Assembly (NCBI RefSeq): GCF_901827205.1
Contig: NZ_LR594675.1
Location: 3,720,001-3,784,000 of the forward strand
Reading direction: 5' to 3'
Source: Variovorax sp. PBS-H4
GTDB lineage: Bacteria > Pseudomonadota > Gammaproteobacteria > Burkholderiales > Burkholderiaceae_C
Length of the DNA stretch: 64,000 bases
In this document: piece by piece, positions 35,754 through 45,264 of the stretch
Layout: each line of letters starts with the position of its first letter
Numbering within the stretch: the first letter of the stretch is position 1
Program-made: the position numbers and the translations under genes
Notes under the pieces: model-generated
Database searches by the model: none
The model's input: only the letters and a program-made list of their open reading frames with translations
Told to the model about the DNA's origin: nothing

Positions 35754-36811
35754 GGCTGGAGCGCCGCCACGAGACGTCGCGCGCCGCGCTGCTGCTGGCG
35801 CCCGTCGGCGCGGTCGGCTTCACGCTGCTGGTCAGCGCGCTGCTGGTGCTCTGGGCCGGTGCGCCGGTGGGCCGCACCTATGCGCTGCTGCTGCAGGGGG
35901 GCTTCGGCTCCGTCTTCGCATGGAGCGAGACGCTGACGCGTGCCACGCCCCTGATCCTCACCGGCCTCGCCGCGACCGTCGCCTTCAAGGCGCGGCTCTT
36001 CAACATCGGTGCGGAGGGGCAGTTCTACGGCGGCGCGCTGGCCGCGGTGGCCGTGGGCGGACTGCACGGCGGCACCGGCTTCGCATTGCCGCCGTGGCTG
36101 CTGTTCCCCCTGATGATGGCCGCGGCCGCCAGCGTGGGCGCGCTGCTGCTGCTCGGGCCCGCGTTGATGAAGAACAGATTGGGCGTGGACGAGGTGGTGA
36201 CCACGCTGCTCATGAACTTCATCGTGCTGCTCGCGGTCTCCGCCCTGCTGGACGGACCGATGAAGGACCCGACTGCGATGGGCTGGCCTCAAAGCGTGTC
36301 GCTGCAGCCGGAGCTCGAACTGAGCAGGATGATTGCGCAGACCCGCGTCCACACCGGCCTGCTGTGGGCGGGCGCGCTGGCGGTGCTCGCCTGGATCCTG
36401 TTCAAGTACACCGTGGCCGGCTTCGACATCCGCGCGCTAGGCGCCAACGCGCGTGCCGCAGCCTTTGCCGGCGTGCCGGTCACGCGTACCGTGGTGCTGG
36501 TGGCCTTGATCTCCGGCGCGCTGGCCGGGCTGGCCGGCGCGATCGAGGTCGCGGGCCGCACCAGCTATGTCACGCTGGACCTGTCGCCGGGTTACGGCTA
36601 CAGCGGCATCGTGATCGCGATGCTGGCCGCGCTGCATCCGCTGGGCGTGCTGGCCGCAGGCGTGTTCGTGGCCGGCATCCAGGTGGGAGCGGACACGATG
36701 AGCCGCGCCATCGGCGTGCCCACCTATATCGCCGATGTGATCGTCGCAGCCTCGCTGATCGCGGTGCTGGTCGCCACGCTCCTCACGCAATACAGGCTGC
36801 GATGGAAATAG
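35750..36811 (+). CDS. BMP-type ABC transporter permease, subunit 1
   Basis: 353 aa, about nine or ten helices, BPD_transp_2 family. Seen: TPLILTGLAATVAFKARLFNIGAEGQF, GVDEVVTTLLMNFIVLL, FDIRALGANARAAAFAGV and GYGYSGIVIAMLAALHPLGV, all conserved in nucleoside permeases such as YufP/NupB-like proteins. ATGA overlap with the ATPase gene and a 10-nt overlap with the second permease. Confidence 0.9.
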   Translation: MRLERRHETSRAALLLAPVGAVGFTLLVSALLVLWAGAPVGRTYALLLQGGFGSVFAWSETLTRATPLILTGLAATVAFKARLFNIGAEGQFYGGALAAVAVGGLHGGTGFALPPWLLFPLMMAAAASVGALLLLGPALMKNRLGVDEVVTTLLMNFIVLLAVSALLDGPMKDPTAMGWPQSVSLQPELELSRMIAQTRVHTGLLWAGALAVLAWILFKYTVAGFDIRALGANARAAAFAGVPVTRTVVLVALISGALAGLAGAIEVAGRTSYVTLDLSPGYGYSGIVIAMLAALHPLGVLAAGVFVAGIQVGADTMSRAIGVPTYIADVIVAASLIAVLVATLLTQYRLRWK

Positions 36812-37722
36812 CCGACATCCTTTCCAACCAGGCCTTTTGGGTGGCGGTGCTGCGCATTGCCACGCCGCTGGTCTTCGGCACGCTGGGCGTGCTGCTGTGC
36901 GAACGCGCGGGGGTGTTGAATCTCGGCATCGAGGGCATCATGGTCGCGGGCGCCTTCGCCGGCTGGCTGGCCGTGTATGCAGGTGCGCCGCTGTGGGCGG
37001 GGGTGGCGGTGGCGGCGCTCACCGGCGCGGTCTTCGGGTTGCTGCATGCCTTGCTGACCGTGGGCCTGGCGCTTTCGCAGCATGTGTCGGGCCTGGGCAT
37101 TACGCTGCTGGCGACGGCGCTCAGCTACTACGGATACCGCGTGAGCTTCCCCAAGGTCAGCACGCCGCCCACGGTCACGCCCTTTGCGCCGATGGAATGG
37201 CTGCCCGTCCCGGTGCTCGACGCACAGACCCCGCTGACGCTGCTGGCGTTGCTGCTCGTGCCGCTGCTCGCCTATGTGCTCCACCGCACGCCGCTCGGGC
37301 TGGCGCTGCGGATGGTGGGCGAGAACCCGCAGGCGGCCGAGGGCCAGGGCGTGTCGGTCGCGGCCGTGCGCACTGGCGCGATCGTGGCGGGCTCGGCGCT
37401 GATGGGCGTGGCGGGGTCCTTCCTGACGCTCGCGGCCTTCAACGCCTTTTTCTTCAACATGGTCAACGGCCGCGGCTGGATCTGCGTGGCGCTGGTGGTG
37501 TTCGCCTCGTGGCGGCCGGGCAAGGCGTTGCTGGGCGCGCTGCTGTTCGCCTTTTTCGACGCGCTGCAGCTGCGGCTGCAACAATCGGGCGACGCGCTGT
37601 TGCCCTACCAGCTATACCTCATGCTGCCCTATGTACTGTCGATCGTGGCGCTGGTGCTGGTGGCGCGCAAGGCGGGATATCCGCAGGCGCTGATGAAGCC
37701 TTATCGCAAGGGAGAACGCTAG
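36802..37722 (+). CDS. BMP-type ABC transporter permease, subunit 2
   Basis: 306 aa, BPD_transp_2 family (YufQ/NupC-like). Motifs: ATPLVFGTLGVLLCERAGVLNLGIEGIMVAGAF, VSGLGITLLATALSYYGYR, LGLALRMVGENPQAAEGQGV and NGRGWICVALVVFASWRPGKAL. It pairs with the preceding permease as a heterodimer. The last gene of the transporter operon; a palindromic element and then codA follow. Confidence 0.9.
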   Translation: MEIADILSNQAFWVAVLRIATPLVFGTLGVLLCERAGVLNLGIEGIMVAGAFAGWLAVYAGAPLWAGVAVAALTGAVFGLLHALLTVGLALSQHVSGLGITLLATALSYYGYRVSFPKVSTPPTVTPFAPMEWLPVPVLDAQTPLTLLALLLVPLLAYVLHRTPLGLALRMVGENPQAAEGQGVSVAAVRTGAIVAGSALMGVAGSFLTLAAFNAFFFNMVNGRGWICVALVVFASWRPGKALLGALLFAFFDALQLRLQQSGDALLPYQLYLMLPYVLSIVALVLVARKAGYPQALMKPYRKGER

Positions 37723-37752
37723 CGTGCTGTCCGGCGAGTACCTGCACATGAT

Positions 37753-37854
37753 GAAATCGATGCGTTTCGGGTCAGGGCAAGGCGCAAACCGGAGCGATAC
37801 CCGCAGGCATCGAGAGGATTTCCAACGCCGCCATGGCCCGAAAGGCGCGATTTC
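37753..37854. repeat. Imperfect palindromic element between permease gene and codA
   Basis: Arms 37753-37778 (GAAATCGATGCGTTTCGGGT...) and 37830-37854 (...CCCGAAAGGCGCGATTTC) are imperfect inverted repeats of about 25 bp around a 51-bp centre. The centre has AGGCGCAAACCGGAGCGATA. It lies in the 164-bp gap before the codA start and may fold in mRNA; a known dispersed family is suspected from memory only. Confidence 0.7.
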
Positions 37855-37886
37855 ATGTGCAGGCACTCGCCGAACAGGACGCTAAT

Positions 37887-39167
37887 ATGCTCGATCTGCT
37901 GGTCCACGACGCCACGCTCCCCGATGGGCGCGGCGGCATGTCCATTGCTGTGCAGGACGGCCGCATCGCCGAGGTGACGGTTGGGCTGCATGCACCGGCG
38001 CACGAGACGCTCGACGCGCAGGGCCTGCTCGTCGCGCCGCATTTCGTCGATCCGCACTTCCACATGGACGCAACGCTGAGCTACGGCTTGCCGCGAGTCA
38101 ACCAAAGCGGCACGCTGCTCGAAGGCATTGCGCTGTGGGGCGAGCTCAAGCCGCTGCTCACCGCCGAGGCGCTGATCGAACGCGCCATGGCCTATTGCGA
38201 CTGGGCGGTGGCCAAGGGCCTGCTCGCGATCCGCACCCATGTGGACACCAGCGACCCGAGCCTGCTCGCGGTCGACGCCCTGCTCGAGGTCAAGAAGCGC
38301 GTGGCGCCCTACCTCACGCTGCAGCTGGTCGCCTTCCCGCAGGACGGCGTCCTGCGCACACCGGGCGGCGTGGACAGCCTGAAGCGCGCGCTCGACAAGG
38401 GCGTGGACGTGGTCGGCGGTATCCCGCACTTCGAGCGCACCATGGCCGAGGGTGCCGCCAGCGTGAAGCTGCTGTGCGAGCTCGCCGCCGAGCGCGACCT
38501 CCCGGTGGACATGCACTGCGACGAGTCGGACGACCCGCTCTCGCGCCACATCGAGACCCTGGCCTTCGAGGCGCAGCGGCTCGGGCTGCAAGGGCGCGTG
38601 ACGGGCTCGCACTGCACCTCCATGCACTCGATGGACAACTACTACGTGAGCAAGCTGCTGCCGCTGATCGCCGAGGCCGGCGTCGGCGTGGTCGCCAATC
38701 CGCTGATCAACATCACCCTGCAGGGGCGGCACGACACCTACCCCAGGCGCCGTGGCATGACGCGCGTGCCCGAGCTGATGGCGCAGGGCGTGAACGTGGC
38801 CTTCGGTCACGACTGCGTGATGGATCCGTGGTACGGCATGGGATCGGGCGACATGCTGGAGGTGGCGCACATGGGGCTGCACGTGGCACAAATGACCAGT
38901 CAACAGGGCATCCGCCAGTGCTTCGACGCAGTGACGGCGAATGCCGCGAAGGTGCTCGGGCTCTCGGGCTACGGCCTGGAGGCGGGCTGCGACGCGAGCT
39001 TCGTGCTGCTGCAGGCGCGCGATTCCGTCGAGGCGATCCGGCTGCGCGCGCCGCGGCTCAAGGTCTGGCGCCAGGGCCGGCTGCTGGCGGAGACGCCGGC
39101 CGCGACGGCGGCGCTTCATCTGCCGGGCCGGCCCGCCGCGACGGGCTGGATGCAGCCGCGGACCTGA
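37887..39167 (+). CDS. codA: Cytosine deaminase
   Basis: 426-aa amidohydrolase converting cytosine to uracil and ammonia, close to the E. coli length. Metal-binding HFVDPHFHMDATLSYG near the N-terminus, VNQSGTLLEGIALWGELK, DMHCDESDDP, SHCTSMHSMDNYYV and GHDCVMDPWYGMGSGDML (catalytic Asp region) match CodA. The ATG at 37887 has AGGA seven bases upstream; the frame opens to 37833, inside the palindromic element. It supplies uracil to the neighbouring upp/URC genes. Confidence 0.9.
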   Translation: MLDLLVHDATLPDGRGGMSIAVQDGRIAEVTVGLHAPAHETLDAQGLLVAPHFVDPHFHMDATLSYGLPRVNQSGTLLEGIALWGELKPLLTAEALIERAMAYCDWAVAKGLLAIRTHVDTSDPSLLAVDALLEVKKRVAPYLTLQLVAFPQDGVLRTPGGVDSLKRALDKGVDVVGGIPHFERTMAEGAASVKLLCELAAERDLPVDMHCDESDDPLSRHIETLAFEAQRLGLQGRVTGSHCTSMHSMDNYYVSKLLPLIAEAGVGVVANPLINITLQGRHDTYPRRRGMTRVPELMAQGVNVAFGHDCVMDPWYGMGSGDMLEVAHMGLHVAQMTSQQGIRQCFDAVTANAAKVLGLSGYGLEAGCDASFVLLQARDSVEAIRLRAPRLKVWRQGRLLAETPAATAALHLPGRPAATGWMQPRT

Positions 39168-39249
39168 GCGCCTCGCATCTCATCGCGATTGCGCTTTGGC
39201 GGGGCGACGGCGGCGCGCAACATCAACGCCAGGCGCGTGTGCCCTTGCT

Positions 39250-40695
39250 TCAGATCGAAGGCGCGATGGCCTCGGCGTATTCGTAGAGGGCACCCAGAAT
39301 CTCCTCTCCCCGCTCGTCGGCTGTCTCGGCCAACGCATCGATCTCGGCGAAGAGCTGATCGACGTTGCGCGCCCCACCCTCGCCTTCGAGCAGGCGCGCC
39401 ACGCGGTGTGCTTCCCAGCGTCCGGCCTCTTCGGCATCCAGCGTTTCCGGAAAGTTGCGGGCACGATAGCGGAACACCAGCTCTTCCAGCCGCGGGTCGT
39501 CGAAGCCGGTGCGCGAGCGGGCGAGCTCGGCCGGCGACAGGCCGTGCAATTGCGTGAGCCGGCGCCGGTCGCCGTTGCCGACGAAGCCGCCATAGAGGTC
39601 CTCGTCGACATCGGGCGCTTCTTCACGCGGCCGCTCGTAGACCTGCGGCCAGATCGCGCTCATGTCGGGCAAGGCGGCCGCGAGCGCCGCGTGGCGCATC
39701 GCCACGTCGAGGTCGATGCCCCAGCGCATTGCCATGGCAGGCGCCAGGGTCTTGAGGTTGCCGACCACCATCGGCGACTTGTTGAGATGCACGCCCTTCA
39801 GCGGCAGGCGCAGCACGCCTTCAGGCAGATCGGCGCTGCGCGTGAAGAGACGCAGGCGCAGGGTCGAAACGTCCAGGTCGCGCAGCTCGCTCGGGTCGTG
39901 CGCAAGGTCCCAGGCGAGCAGCTCGTTCTTGTTGGTCGGATGGCTTGCCAGCGGCCACATCACGGCCAGGCAGCCACGTTCGGCCGGGAACATGCCGGAG
40001 ACGTGCAGGAAGGGCCGCGCCGTCTCGCGCATGGCGGGCAGGCCGAGCTCCGCGGCGACGCGGTCCTTCTTGTGCAACCCGAGCGCGAAATCGAAAAGCT
40101 TGGGCTGGCGCGCGCGAATGAGCCGCGCGAGCGCGATGGTGGCGCGCACGTCCGACAGCGCATCGTGCGCCGCCTCGTGCAGCAGCCCGTTGGCGCGCGC
40201 CAGGTCTTCCAGTTTGAAGCTCTGCGAGCCGTCTTGCTTCTTCGGCCACTCGATGCCTTCGGGCCGAAGCGCATAGCACAGGCGCACCACATCGAGCAGG
40301 TCCCAGCGGCCGCAGTCGTCTTGCCATTCGCGCGCGTACGGATCGATGAGGTTGCGCCAGAACAGGAAGCGCGTCACTTCATCGTCGAAGCGGATGGTGT
40401 TGTAGCCCACGCCGATGGTGCCGGGCTGTGAGAACGCCGCTTCGATCTGTGCGGCGAACTGGTGCTCGGGCACCCCACGCTCGAGGCACAGCTGCGGCGT
40501 GATGCCGGTGATCAGGCAGGACTCCGGGCTCGGCAGGTAGTCGGGCGCAGGCTTGCAATAGACCATCATCGGCTCGCCGACTTCGTTGAGCTCGGCGTCC
40601 GTGCGGATGGCGGCGAATTGCGCAGGCCGGTCGCGCCGCGGCACAGCGCCGAAGGTCTCGTAGTCGTGCCAAAGAAAAGTGTGCTTTGTCGTCAA
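39250..40695 (-). CDS. sbcB: Exodeoxyribonuclease I
   Basis: 481-aa 3'-5' single-strand DNA exonuclease of the DEDDh class, acting in recombination and mismatch repair. Seen: FLWHDYETFGAVPRRDRPAQFAAIRTD (first Asp-X-Glu motif), GYNTIRFDDEVTRFLFWRNL, HDALSDVRATIALARLI (last His-Asp motif) and HVSGMFPAERGC. The start is a TTG at 40695 preceded by GGAGGAAG; the extended frame to 40881 lacks similarity. Separate from its neighbours in function. Confidence 0.9.
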   Translation of the reverse strand: MTTKHTFLWHDYETFGAVPRRDRPAQFAAIRTDAELNEVGEPMMVYCKPAPDYLPSPESCLITGITPQLCLERGVPEHQFAAQIEAAFSQPGTIGVGYNTIRFDDEVTRFLFWRNLIDPYAREWQDDCGRWDLLDVVRLCYALRPEGIEWPKKQDGSQSFKLEDLARANGLLHEAAHDALSDVRATIALARLIRARQPKLFDFALGLHKKDRVAAELGLPAMRETARPFLHVSGMFPAERGCLAVMWPLASHPTNKNELLAWDLAHDPSELRDLDVSTLRLRLFTRSADLPEGVLRLPLKGVHLNKSPMVVGNLKTLAPAMAMRWGIDLDVAMRHAALAAALPDMSAIWPQVYERPREEAPDVDEDLYGGFVGNGDRRRLTQLHGLSPAELARSRTGFDDPRLEELVFRYRARNFPETLDAEEAGRWEAHRVARLLEGEGGARNVDQLFAEIDALAETADERGEEILGALYEYAEAIAPSI

Positions 40696-40762
40696 GATGT
40701 TTTCTTCCTCCTCATCCTTGCTTTCGCGTCGTTGCGCCCGATGTCCGATCCCCTGCCTCCTC

Positions 40763-42220
40763 CTAGAGAAGCGGTGAAAACAGCCGGGCAGTTGCATCGC
40801 CGAGACGACGCGGGAAACTCTGGCGCCGCTGTCCGCGGACCGCAGCAGCACTGTGCAGGTCGGTCTCGAACTGCGCCGCAAGAGGTTCGGCGAGCGCCGG
40901 GCCGTAGATCACGGCACACACCTCGAAATTGAGCCTGAAGCTGCGATTGTCGAAGTTGGCGGTGCCGATCATCGCGCAGTTGTCGTCCACCACCAGCGTC
41001 TTGGAATGCAGCATGCGCGCCTTGTACTCCCAGATCTTGACGCCGGCGGCGATCAGCTCGTCGTAGTAGGAGCGCGCCGCAGCGCTCACGATGAGCGAAT
41101 CGCTGCGGCGCGGCACCAGCAGGCGAACGTCCACGCCGCGAAGTGCAGCGCTGGTCAGCGCCATCAGGCCGGGTTCGCCGGGCACGAAGTACGGCGTTGT
41201 GAGCCAGGCCCGGCGCGCGGCCGAATGGATGGCCGCGACGTGCATGCGATGGATGGCTTCGAGACCGCTGTCGGGGCCGCTGGTGACGATCTGCACCGGG
41301 ATGTCGCCCGCGCCCTCCTGCCCCGGCAGGCGCGGCAGCAGGACATCGAGCGCGTGATCGATGCGGCGCGGGTCCTCGCCGGTGGCATAGGTCCAGTCCT
41401 CGAGGAAGGTGGTCTGCAGCCAGCGAACCGCGCTGCCTTCGATGCGAAGGTGGGCATCGTGGTAGGCATCGGCCCTGATGCGGCGATCTTCCTCGTCGGT
41501 GATGTTGACGCCGCCCGTGAAGCCCACGCGGCCGTCGCACACCACGATCTTGCGGTGGGTGCGGTAGTTGGTTACCGGCCGCAGTCGCCGGCCGACGCGG
41601 GTGTCGTGGAACAGCGCGACTTCGATCCCGGCCTCGAGCATGGGCGCCATGAAGCGGCGCCCGATGCGCTTGGAGCCCAGCGCATCGAGCAGCAGGCGCA
41701 CGGTCACGCCACTTCGAGCCCGTTCGATCAGCAGGTCGCGCAGCGCGGTGCCCGTGTTGTCGGGCTCGTAGATGTAGTACTCGAGATGGACGTGGTCGCG
41801 CGCCTCGCGAATCGCCTCGAAGATGGCATCGAAAGTACGGGCGCCGCCCGACAACAGGTCTGCGGCGGTCGCGCTCGATACCGGAAGCCCGCAGGCTGCG
41901 GTGCCGAGCGCGGCCATCTGGCGCAATGCCGGCGGTGCGCGCTCGGCCGCCGCGCGCAGGCTCGCCACGTCGGCAGGCGCCTGGGCGATGGCGCGGCTGC
42001 GCAGCCGCTTGAGGCGCTGCTTCTTCAGCCGCTGGGGCCCGAGAAAGTAGTAGATGAGGAAGCCCGCGAAGGGCAACAACGCCAGCGAGAGGATCCAGCT
42101 CATCGTCGAGACGGGCGCGCGCTTCTGCATCACGATCCAGACGGAAAGCACGGCGATATACCCGCTCCACGCGAGGGAGAGGCCGGTCTTCCATTCCTGG
42201 CTGAGCTCGGGGAGGATCAA
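40763..42220 (-). CDS. clsA: Cardiolipin synthase
   Basis: 485 aa. Two N-terminal transmembrane helices (LAWSGYIAVLSVWIVM, MSWILSLALLPFAGFLIYYF) precede two phospholipase-D domains: HRKIVVCDGRVGFTGGVNI near residue 225 and HSKTLVVDDNCAMIGTANFDNRSF near residue 405, both with intact HxK(x)4D. It condenses phosphatidylglycerols to cardiolipin. The ClsA type (N-terminal helices) fits better than ClsB/C. Followed downstream of clpA's terminator in the same direction. Confidence 0.92.
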   Translation of the reverse strand: MILPELSQEWKTGLSLAWSGYIAVLSVWIVMQKRAPVSTMSWILSLALLPFAGFLIYYFLGPQRLKKQRLKRLRSRAIAQAPADVASLRAAAERAPPALRQMAALGTAACGLPVSSATAADLLSGGARTFDAIFEAIREARDHVHLEYYIYEPDNTGTALRDLLIERARSGVTVRLLLDALGSKRIGRRFMAPMLEAGIEVALFHDTRVGRRLRPVTNYRTHRKIVVCDGRVGFTGGVNITDEEDRRIRADAYHDAHLRIEGSAVRWLQTTFLEDWTYATGEDPRRIDHALDVLLPRLPGQEGAGDIPVQIVTSGPDSGLEAIHRMHVAAIHSAARRAWLTTPYFVPGEPGLMALTSAALRGVDVRLLVPRRSDSLIVSAAARSYYDELIAAGVKIWEYKARMLHSKTLVVDDNCAMIGTANFDNRSFRLNFEVCAVIYGPALAEPLAAQFETDLHSAAAVRGQRRQSFPRRLGDATARLFSPLL

Positions 42221-42244
42221 AGGGCGAAAAAGGTTCGGGCAACA

Positions 42245-42278
42245 AAAAAGGCCGGTAGCGCGAATGCTACCGGCCTTG
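42245..42278 (-). terminator. Rho-independent terminator of clpA
   Basis: Read on the minus strand: stem GGCCGGTAGC / GCTACCGGCC with a 6-base loop, then TTTTTTG. Perfect 10-bp stem, 26 bp after the clpA stop. Confidence 0.9.
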
Positions 42279-42303
42279 GGACGGTGTCCCTTGGGATCGC
42301 AGA

Positions 42304-44622
42304 TCAGCCCGCGGCGGCCTCTTCGGCTTCGGGCTTGGCGCGCCCTTCCTTCTTCGGCAGCGGCTGGATGTCCAGCTGGACCTCTTCCTTGTCGTCGAGG
42401 TCGACCGTCAGGCGGCCGCCTTCCTGCAGGCGTCCGAACAGCAGCTCGTCGGCCAGCGCGCGGCGGATCGTGTCCTGGATCAGGCGCTGCATCGGGCGTG
42501 CGCCCATCAGGGGATCGAAGCCCTTCTTGGCCAAGTGCTTGCGCAGCACGTCGGTGAAGGTGACATCGACCTTCTTCTCGGCCAGCTGCGTTTCGAGCTG
42601 CAGCAGGAACTTGTCGACCACGCGCAGGATGATCTGCTCGTCCAGCGCCTTGAAGCTCACGATTGCATCCAGGCGGTTGCGGAATTCCGGCGTGAACAGG
42701 CGCTTGATGTCGCCCATCTCGTCGCCCGACTGGCGCGGATTCGTGAAGCCGATGGTCGCCTTGTTCATGGTCTCGGCGCCCGCATTGGTGGTCATCACGA
42801 TGATCACGTTGCGGAAGTCGGCCTTGCGCCCGTTGTTGTCGGTCAGCGTGCCGTGGTCCATCACCTGCAGGAGCACGTTGAAGATGTCCGGATGCGCCTT
42901 CTCGATTTCATCGAGCAGCAGCACCGCGTGCGGCTTCTTCGTGATGGCTTCGGTGAGAAGACCACCCTGGTCGAAGCCGACGTAGCCCGGGGGCGCACCG
43001 ATCAGCCGGCTCACCGCATGGCGCTCCATGTACTCCGACATGTCGAAGCGAATCAGCTCGATGCCCATGATGTAGGCCAGTTGCTTCGCCGCCTCGGTCT
43101 TGCCGACGCCGGTGGGGCCGCTGAACAGGAAGGAGCCGATCGGCTTGTCGTCGCGGCCGAGGCCGGAACGCGCCATCTTGACGGACGAGGCGAGCACCTC
43201 GAGCGCCTTGTCCTGCCCGAACACCACGCTCTTCAGGTCGCGCTCGATGTTCTGCAGTTTGCCGCGGTCGTCGTTCGAGACGTTGGCCGGAGGAATGCGC
43301 GCGATCTTGGCGACGATTTCCTCCACCTCGCTCTTGCTGATGGTCTTCTTGCGCTTGTTCGCAGGAAGAATGCGCTGGGCGGCGCCGGCTTCGTCGATCA
43401 CGTCGATCGCCTTGTCGGGCAGGTGACGGTCGTTGATGTACTTGGCACTCAGCTCCGCGGCGGCCTGCAGCGCAGCCACGCCGTACTTCACGCCGTGGTG
43501 CTCCTCGAAACGGGACTTCAGGCCCTTCAGGATGTCGACCGTTTCCTGCACGGTCGGCTCGACCACGTCGACCTTCTGGAAACGACGCGACAGGGCCGCA
43601 TCCTTCTCGAAGATGCCGCGGTACTCGGTGAAGGTGGTGGCGCCGATGCACTTGAGCGCACCGCTGGACAGAGCGGGCTTCAGCAGGTTCGACGCGTCGA
43701 GCGTGCCGCCCGAGGCAGCGCCCGCACCGATCAGCGTGTGGATCTCGTCGATGAACAGGATCGCGTTCGGCTTGTCCTTGAGGGACTTGAGCACGCCCTT
43801 CAGGCGCTGCTCGAAATCGCCACGGTACTTGGTGCCGGCAAGCAGCGCGCCCATGTCGAGCGAGTACACGTGGGACTCGGCCAGAATCTCCGGCACGTCG
43901 CCCTGCGTGATGCGCCAAGCCAGTCCTTCGGCAATGGCGGTCTTGCCGACGCCGGCTTCACCGACCAGCAGCGGGTTGTTCTTGCGGCGCCGGCACAGGA
44001 TCTGGATGACGCGCTCGACCTCGTACTCGCGGCCGATCAGCGGGTCGATCTTGCCGTCCTTCGCCATCTGGTTGAGGTTCTGGGTGAACTGTTCGAGCGG
44101 GGACGACTTCTCGTTCTTCTCGCCGCCGCCTTCTTCATTCTCGGAGGCGGATTCGCCGCTGCTCTTGGTCGCCTCGGGCGGATCGCTCTTCTTGATGCCG
44201 TGGGCGATGAAGTTCACCACGTCCAGGCGCGTCACGCCCTGCTGGTGCAGGTAGTAGACGGCGTGCGAGTCTTTTTCACCGAAGATCGCAACCAGCACGT
44301 TGGCGCCGGTGACTTCCTTCTTGCCGTTGCCCGTGGACTGGACATGCATGATGGCGCGCTGGATCACGCGCTGGAAGCCCAGGGTGGGTTGGGTGTCGAC
44401 GTCGTCGGTACCCGCCACCTGCGGCGTGTTGTCCTTGATGAAATTGGTGAGCGACGAGCGCAGGTCGTCGACATTGGCCGAGCAGGCGCGCAGAACTTCC
44501 GCGGCACTCGGGTTGTCCAGCAAAGCGAGCAAAAGATGCTCCACCGTGATGAACTCGTGGCGCTGCTGCCTGGCTTCGACAAAAGCCATATGCAGGCTGA
44601 CTTCCAGTTCCTGGGCAATCAT
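42304..44622 (-). CDS. clpA: ATP-dependent Clp protease ATP-binding subunit ClpA
   Basis: 772-aa AAA+ unfoldase that feeds ClpP. The N-terminal Clp repeats (MIAQELEVSLHMAFVEARQQRHEFITVEHLL) bind ClpS. First AAA domain: GEAGVGKTAIAEGLA and LFIDEIHTLIGAG; second: GPTGVGKTEAAKQLA and LLLDEIEKAHPDIFNVLLQVMDHG. An acidic Glu/Ser-rich stretch near residue 155 (ESASENEEGGGEKNEKS) links the N-domain. ClpP-contact loop: the second domain has an IGL-like region (ATIGFTN nearby). Downstream of clpS, 54 bp away, and ends in a strong terminator. Confidence 0.95.
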   Translation of the reverse strand: MIAQELEVSLHMAFVEARQQRHEFITVEHLLLALLDNPSAAEVLRACSANVDDLRSSLTNFIKDNTPQVAGTDDVDTQPTLGFQRVIQRAIMHVQSTGNGKKEVTGANVLVAIFGEKDSHAVYYLHQQGVTRLDVVNFIAHGIKKSDPPEATKSSGESASENEEGGGEKNEKSSPLEQFTQNLNQMAKDGKIDPLIGREYEVERVIQILCRRRKNNPLLVGEAGVGKTAIAEGLAWRITQGDVPEILAESHVYSLDMGALLAGTKYRGDFEQRLKGVLKSLKDKPNAILFIDEIHTLIGAGAASGGTLDASNLLKPALSSGALKCIGATTFTEYRGIFEKDAALSRRFQKVDVVEPTVQETVDILKGLKSRFEEHHGVKYGVAALQAAAELSAKYINDRHLPDKAIDVIDEAGAAQRILPANKRKKTISKSEVEEIVAKIARIPPANVSNDDRGKLQNIERDLKSVVFGQDKALEVLASSVKMARSGLGRDDKPIGSFLFSGPTGVGKTEAAKQLAYIMGIELIRFDMSEYMERHAVSRLIGAPPGYVGFDQGGLLTEAITKKPHAVLLLDEIEKAHPDIFNVLLQVMDHGTLTDNNGRKADFRNVIIVMTTNAGAETMNKATIGFTNPRQSGDEMGDIKRLFTPEFRNRLDAIVSFKALDEQIILRVVDKFLLQLETQLAEKKVDVTFTDVLRKHLAKKGFDPLMGARPMQRLIQDTIRRALADELLFGRLQEGGRLTVDLDDKEEVQLDIQPLPKKEGRAKPEAEEAAAG

Positions 44623-44676
44623 GAGATTTCCTTTTGCCTTGCTGTAAATAAATTTTCAGATGGGTTGGAGCGCGAT

Positions 44677-45036
44677 TTATTCAACCGGTTCACTGACGCA
44701 CTGAAGCGGATGTCCGGCCTGGTGAGCCGCCTCCATCACCTGATTGACCTTGGTGGCTGCCATGTCGCGGGAATAAACGCCGCAGACACCGCGTCCGTCG
44801 AGATGAATCTTGAGCATGATCTGGGTCGCCGTTTCACGGTCCTTGTTGAAGAACTCCTGGATCACGACGATCACGAACTCCATGGGCGTGTAGTCGTCAT
44901 TGAGCATCACGACCTGATACATCTGGGGCGGCGCGGTTTTTTGGGGGCGCCGCTCGATCACGACCGCATCGCCATCGTCCCGCCCCGGCGTTACAGCCGG
45001 AGGGTTGGGAGGGGTCGAAGGGATTTTGGTAGCCAT
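44677..45036 (-). CDS. clpS: ATP-dependent Clp protease adaptor ClpS
   Basis: 119 aa. N-degron adaptor: PPQMYQVVMLNDDYTPMEFVIVVIQEFFNKDRETATQIMLKIHLDGRGVCGVYSRDMAATKV is the conserved core (given in pieces, the acidic NDDYTPME motif binds N-terminal residues). The first ~35 residues form a variable arm used to inhibit ClpA. Directly upstream of clpA as usual. A TAAAAT close to the ATG could be part of its promoter. Confidence 0.94.
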   Translation of the reverse strand: MATKIPSTPPNPPAVTPGRDDGDAVVIERRPQKTAPPQMYQVVMLNDDYTPMEFVIVVIQEFFNKDRETATQIMLKIHLDGRGVCGVYSRDMAATKVNQVMEAAHQAGHPLQCVSEPVE

Positions 45037-45184
45037 GAAATCATTTTATCGAGCCGCCCGCAGCTTGCAGCGCCCGTGGTGGAACAACTGGTGCCAGCTT
45101 CGTGACATTCAAGACGCGGGCACCTGGAACGCCCCCGAAAATGCATGCAAGCGGCGTGCCGTGGGCAAATTCCCGGTCGAGCCG

Positions 45185-45220
45185 AAAGAAAAGGCCCCGA
45201 CGCCTTGCGGAGCCGGGGCC
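45185..45220 (-). terminator. Rho-independent terminator of icd
   Basis: Minus strand: GGCCCCG stem, 14-base loop, CGGGGCC, then TTTTCTTT. Lies 45 bp after the icd stop; the loop is long but GC stem and T-run are clear. The rest of the 228-bp gap to clpS shows nothing recognisable. Confidence 0.75.
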
Positions 45221-45264
45221 GGAGGTCGGGAGCTTGCCAGCGCTCATCGCGCTGCCGCCACCAT

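Noticed and set aside
37719..39119. 466-codon minus-strand frame over codA
   Set aside because: Its translation is His/Arg/Gln-rich without motifs, while the opposite strand encodes an intact cytosine deaminase.
45041..45247. 68-codon minus-strand ORF between icd and clpS, checked as a cold-shock gene
   Set aside because: No cold-shock RNA-binding motif is present and it overlaps the icd terminator.
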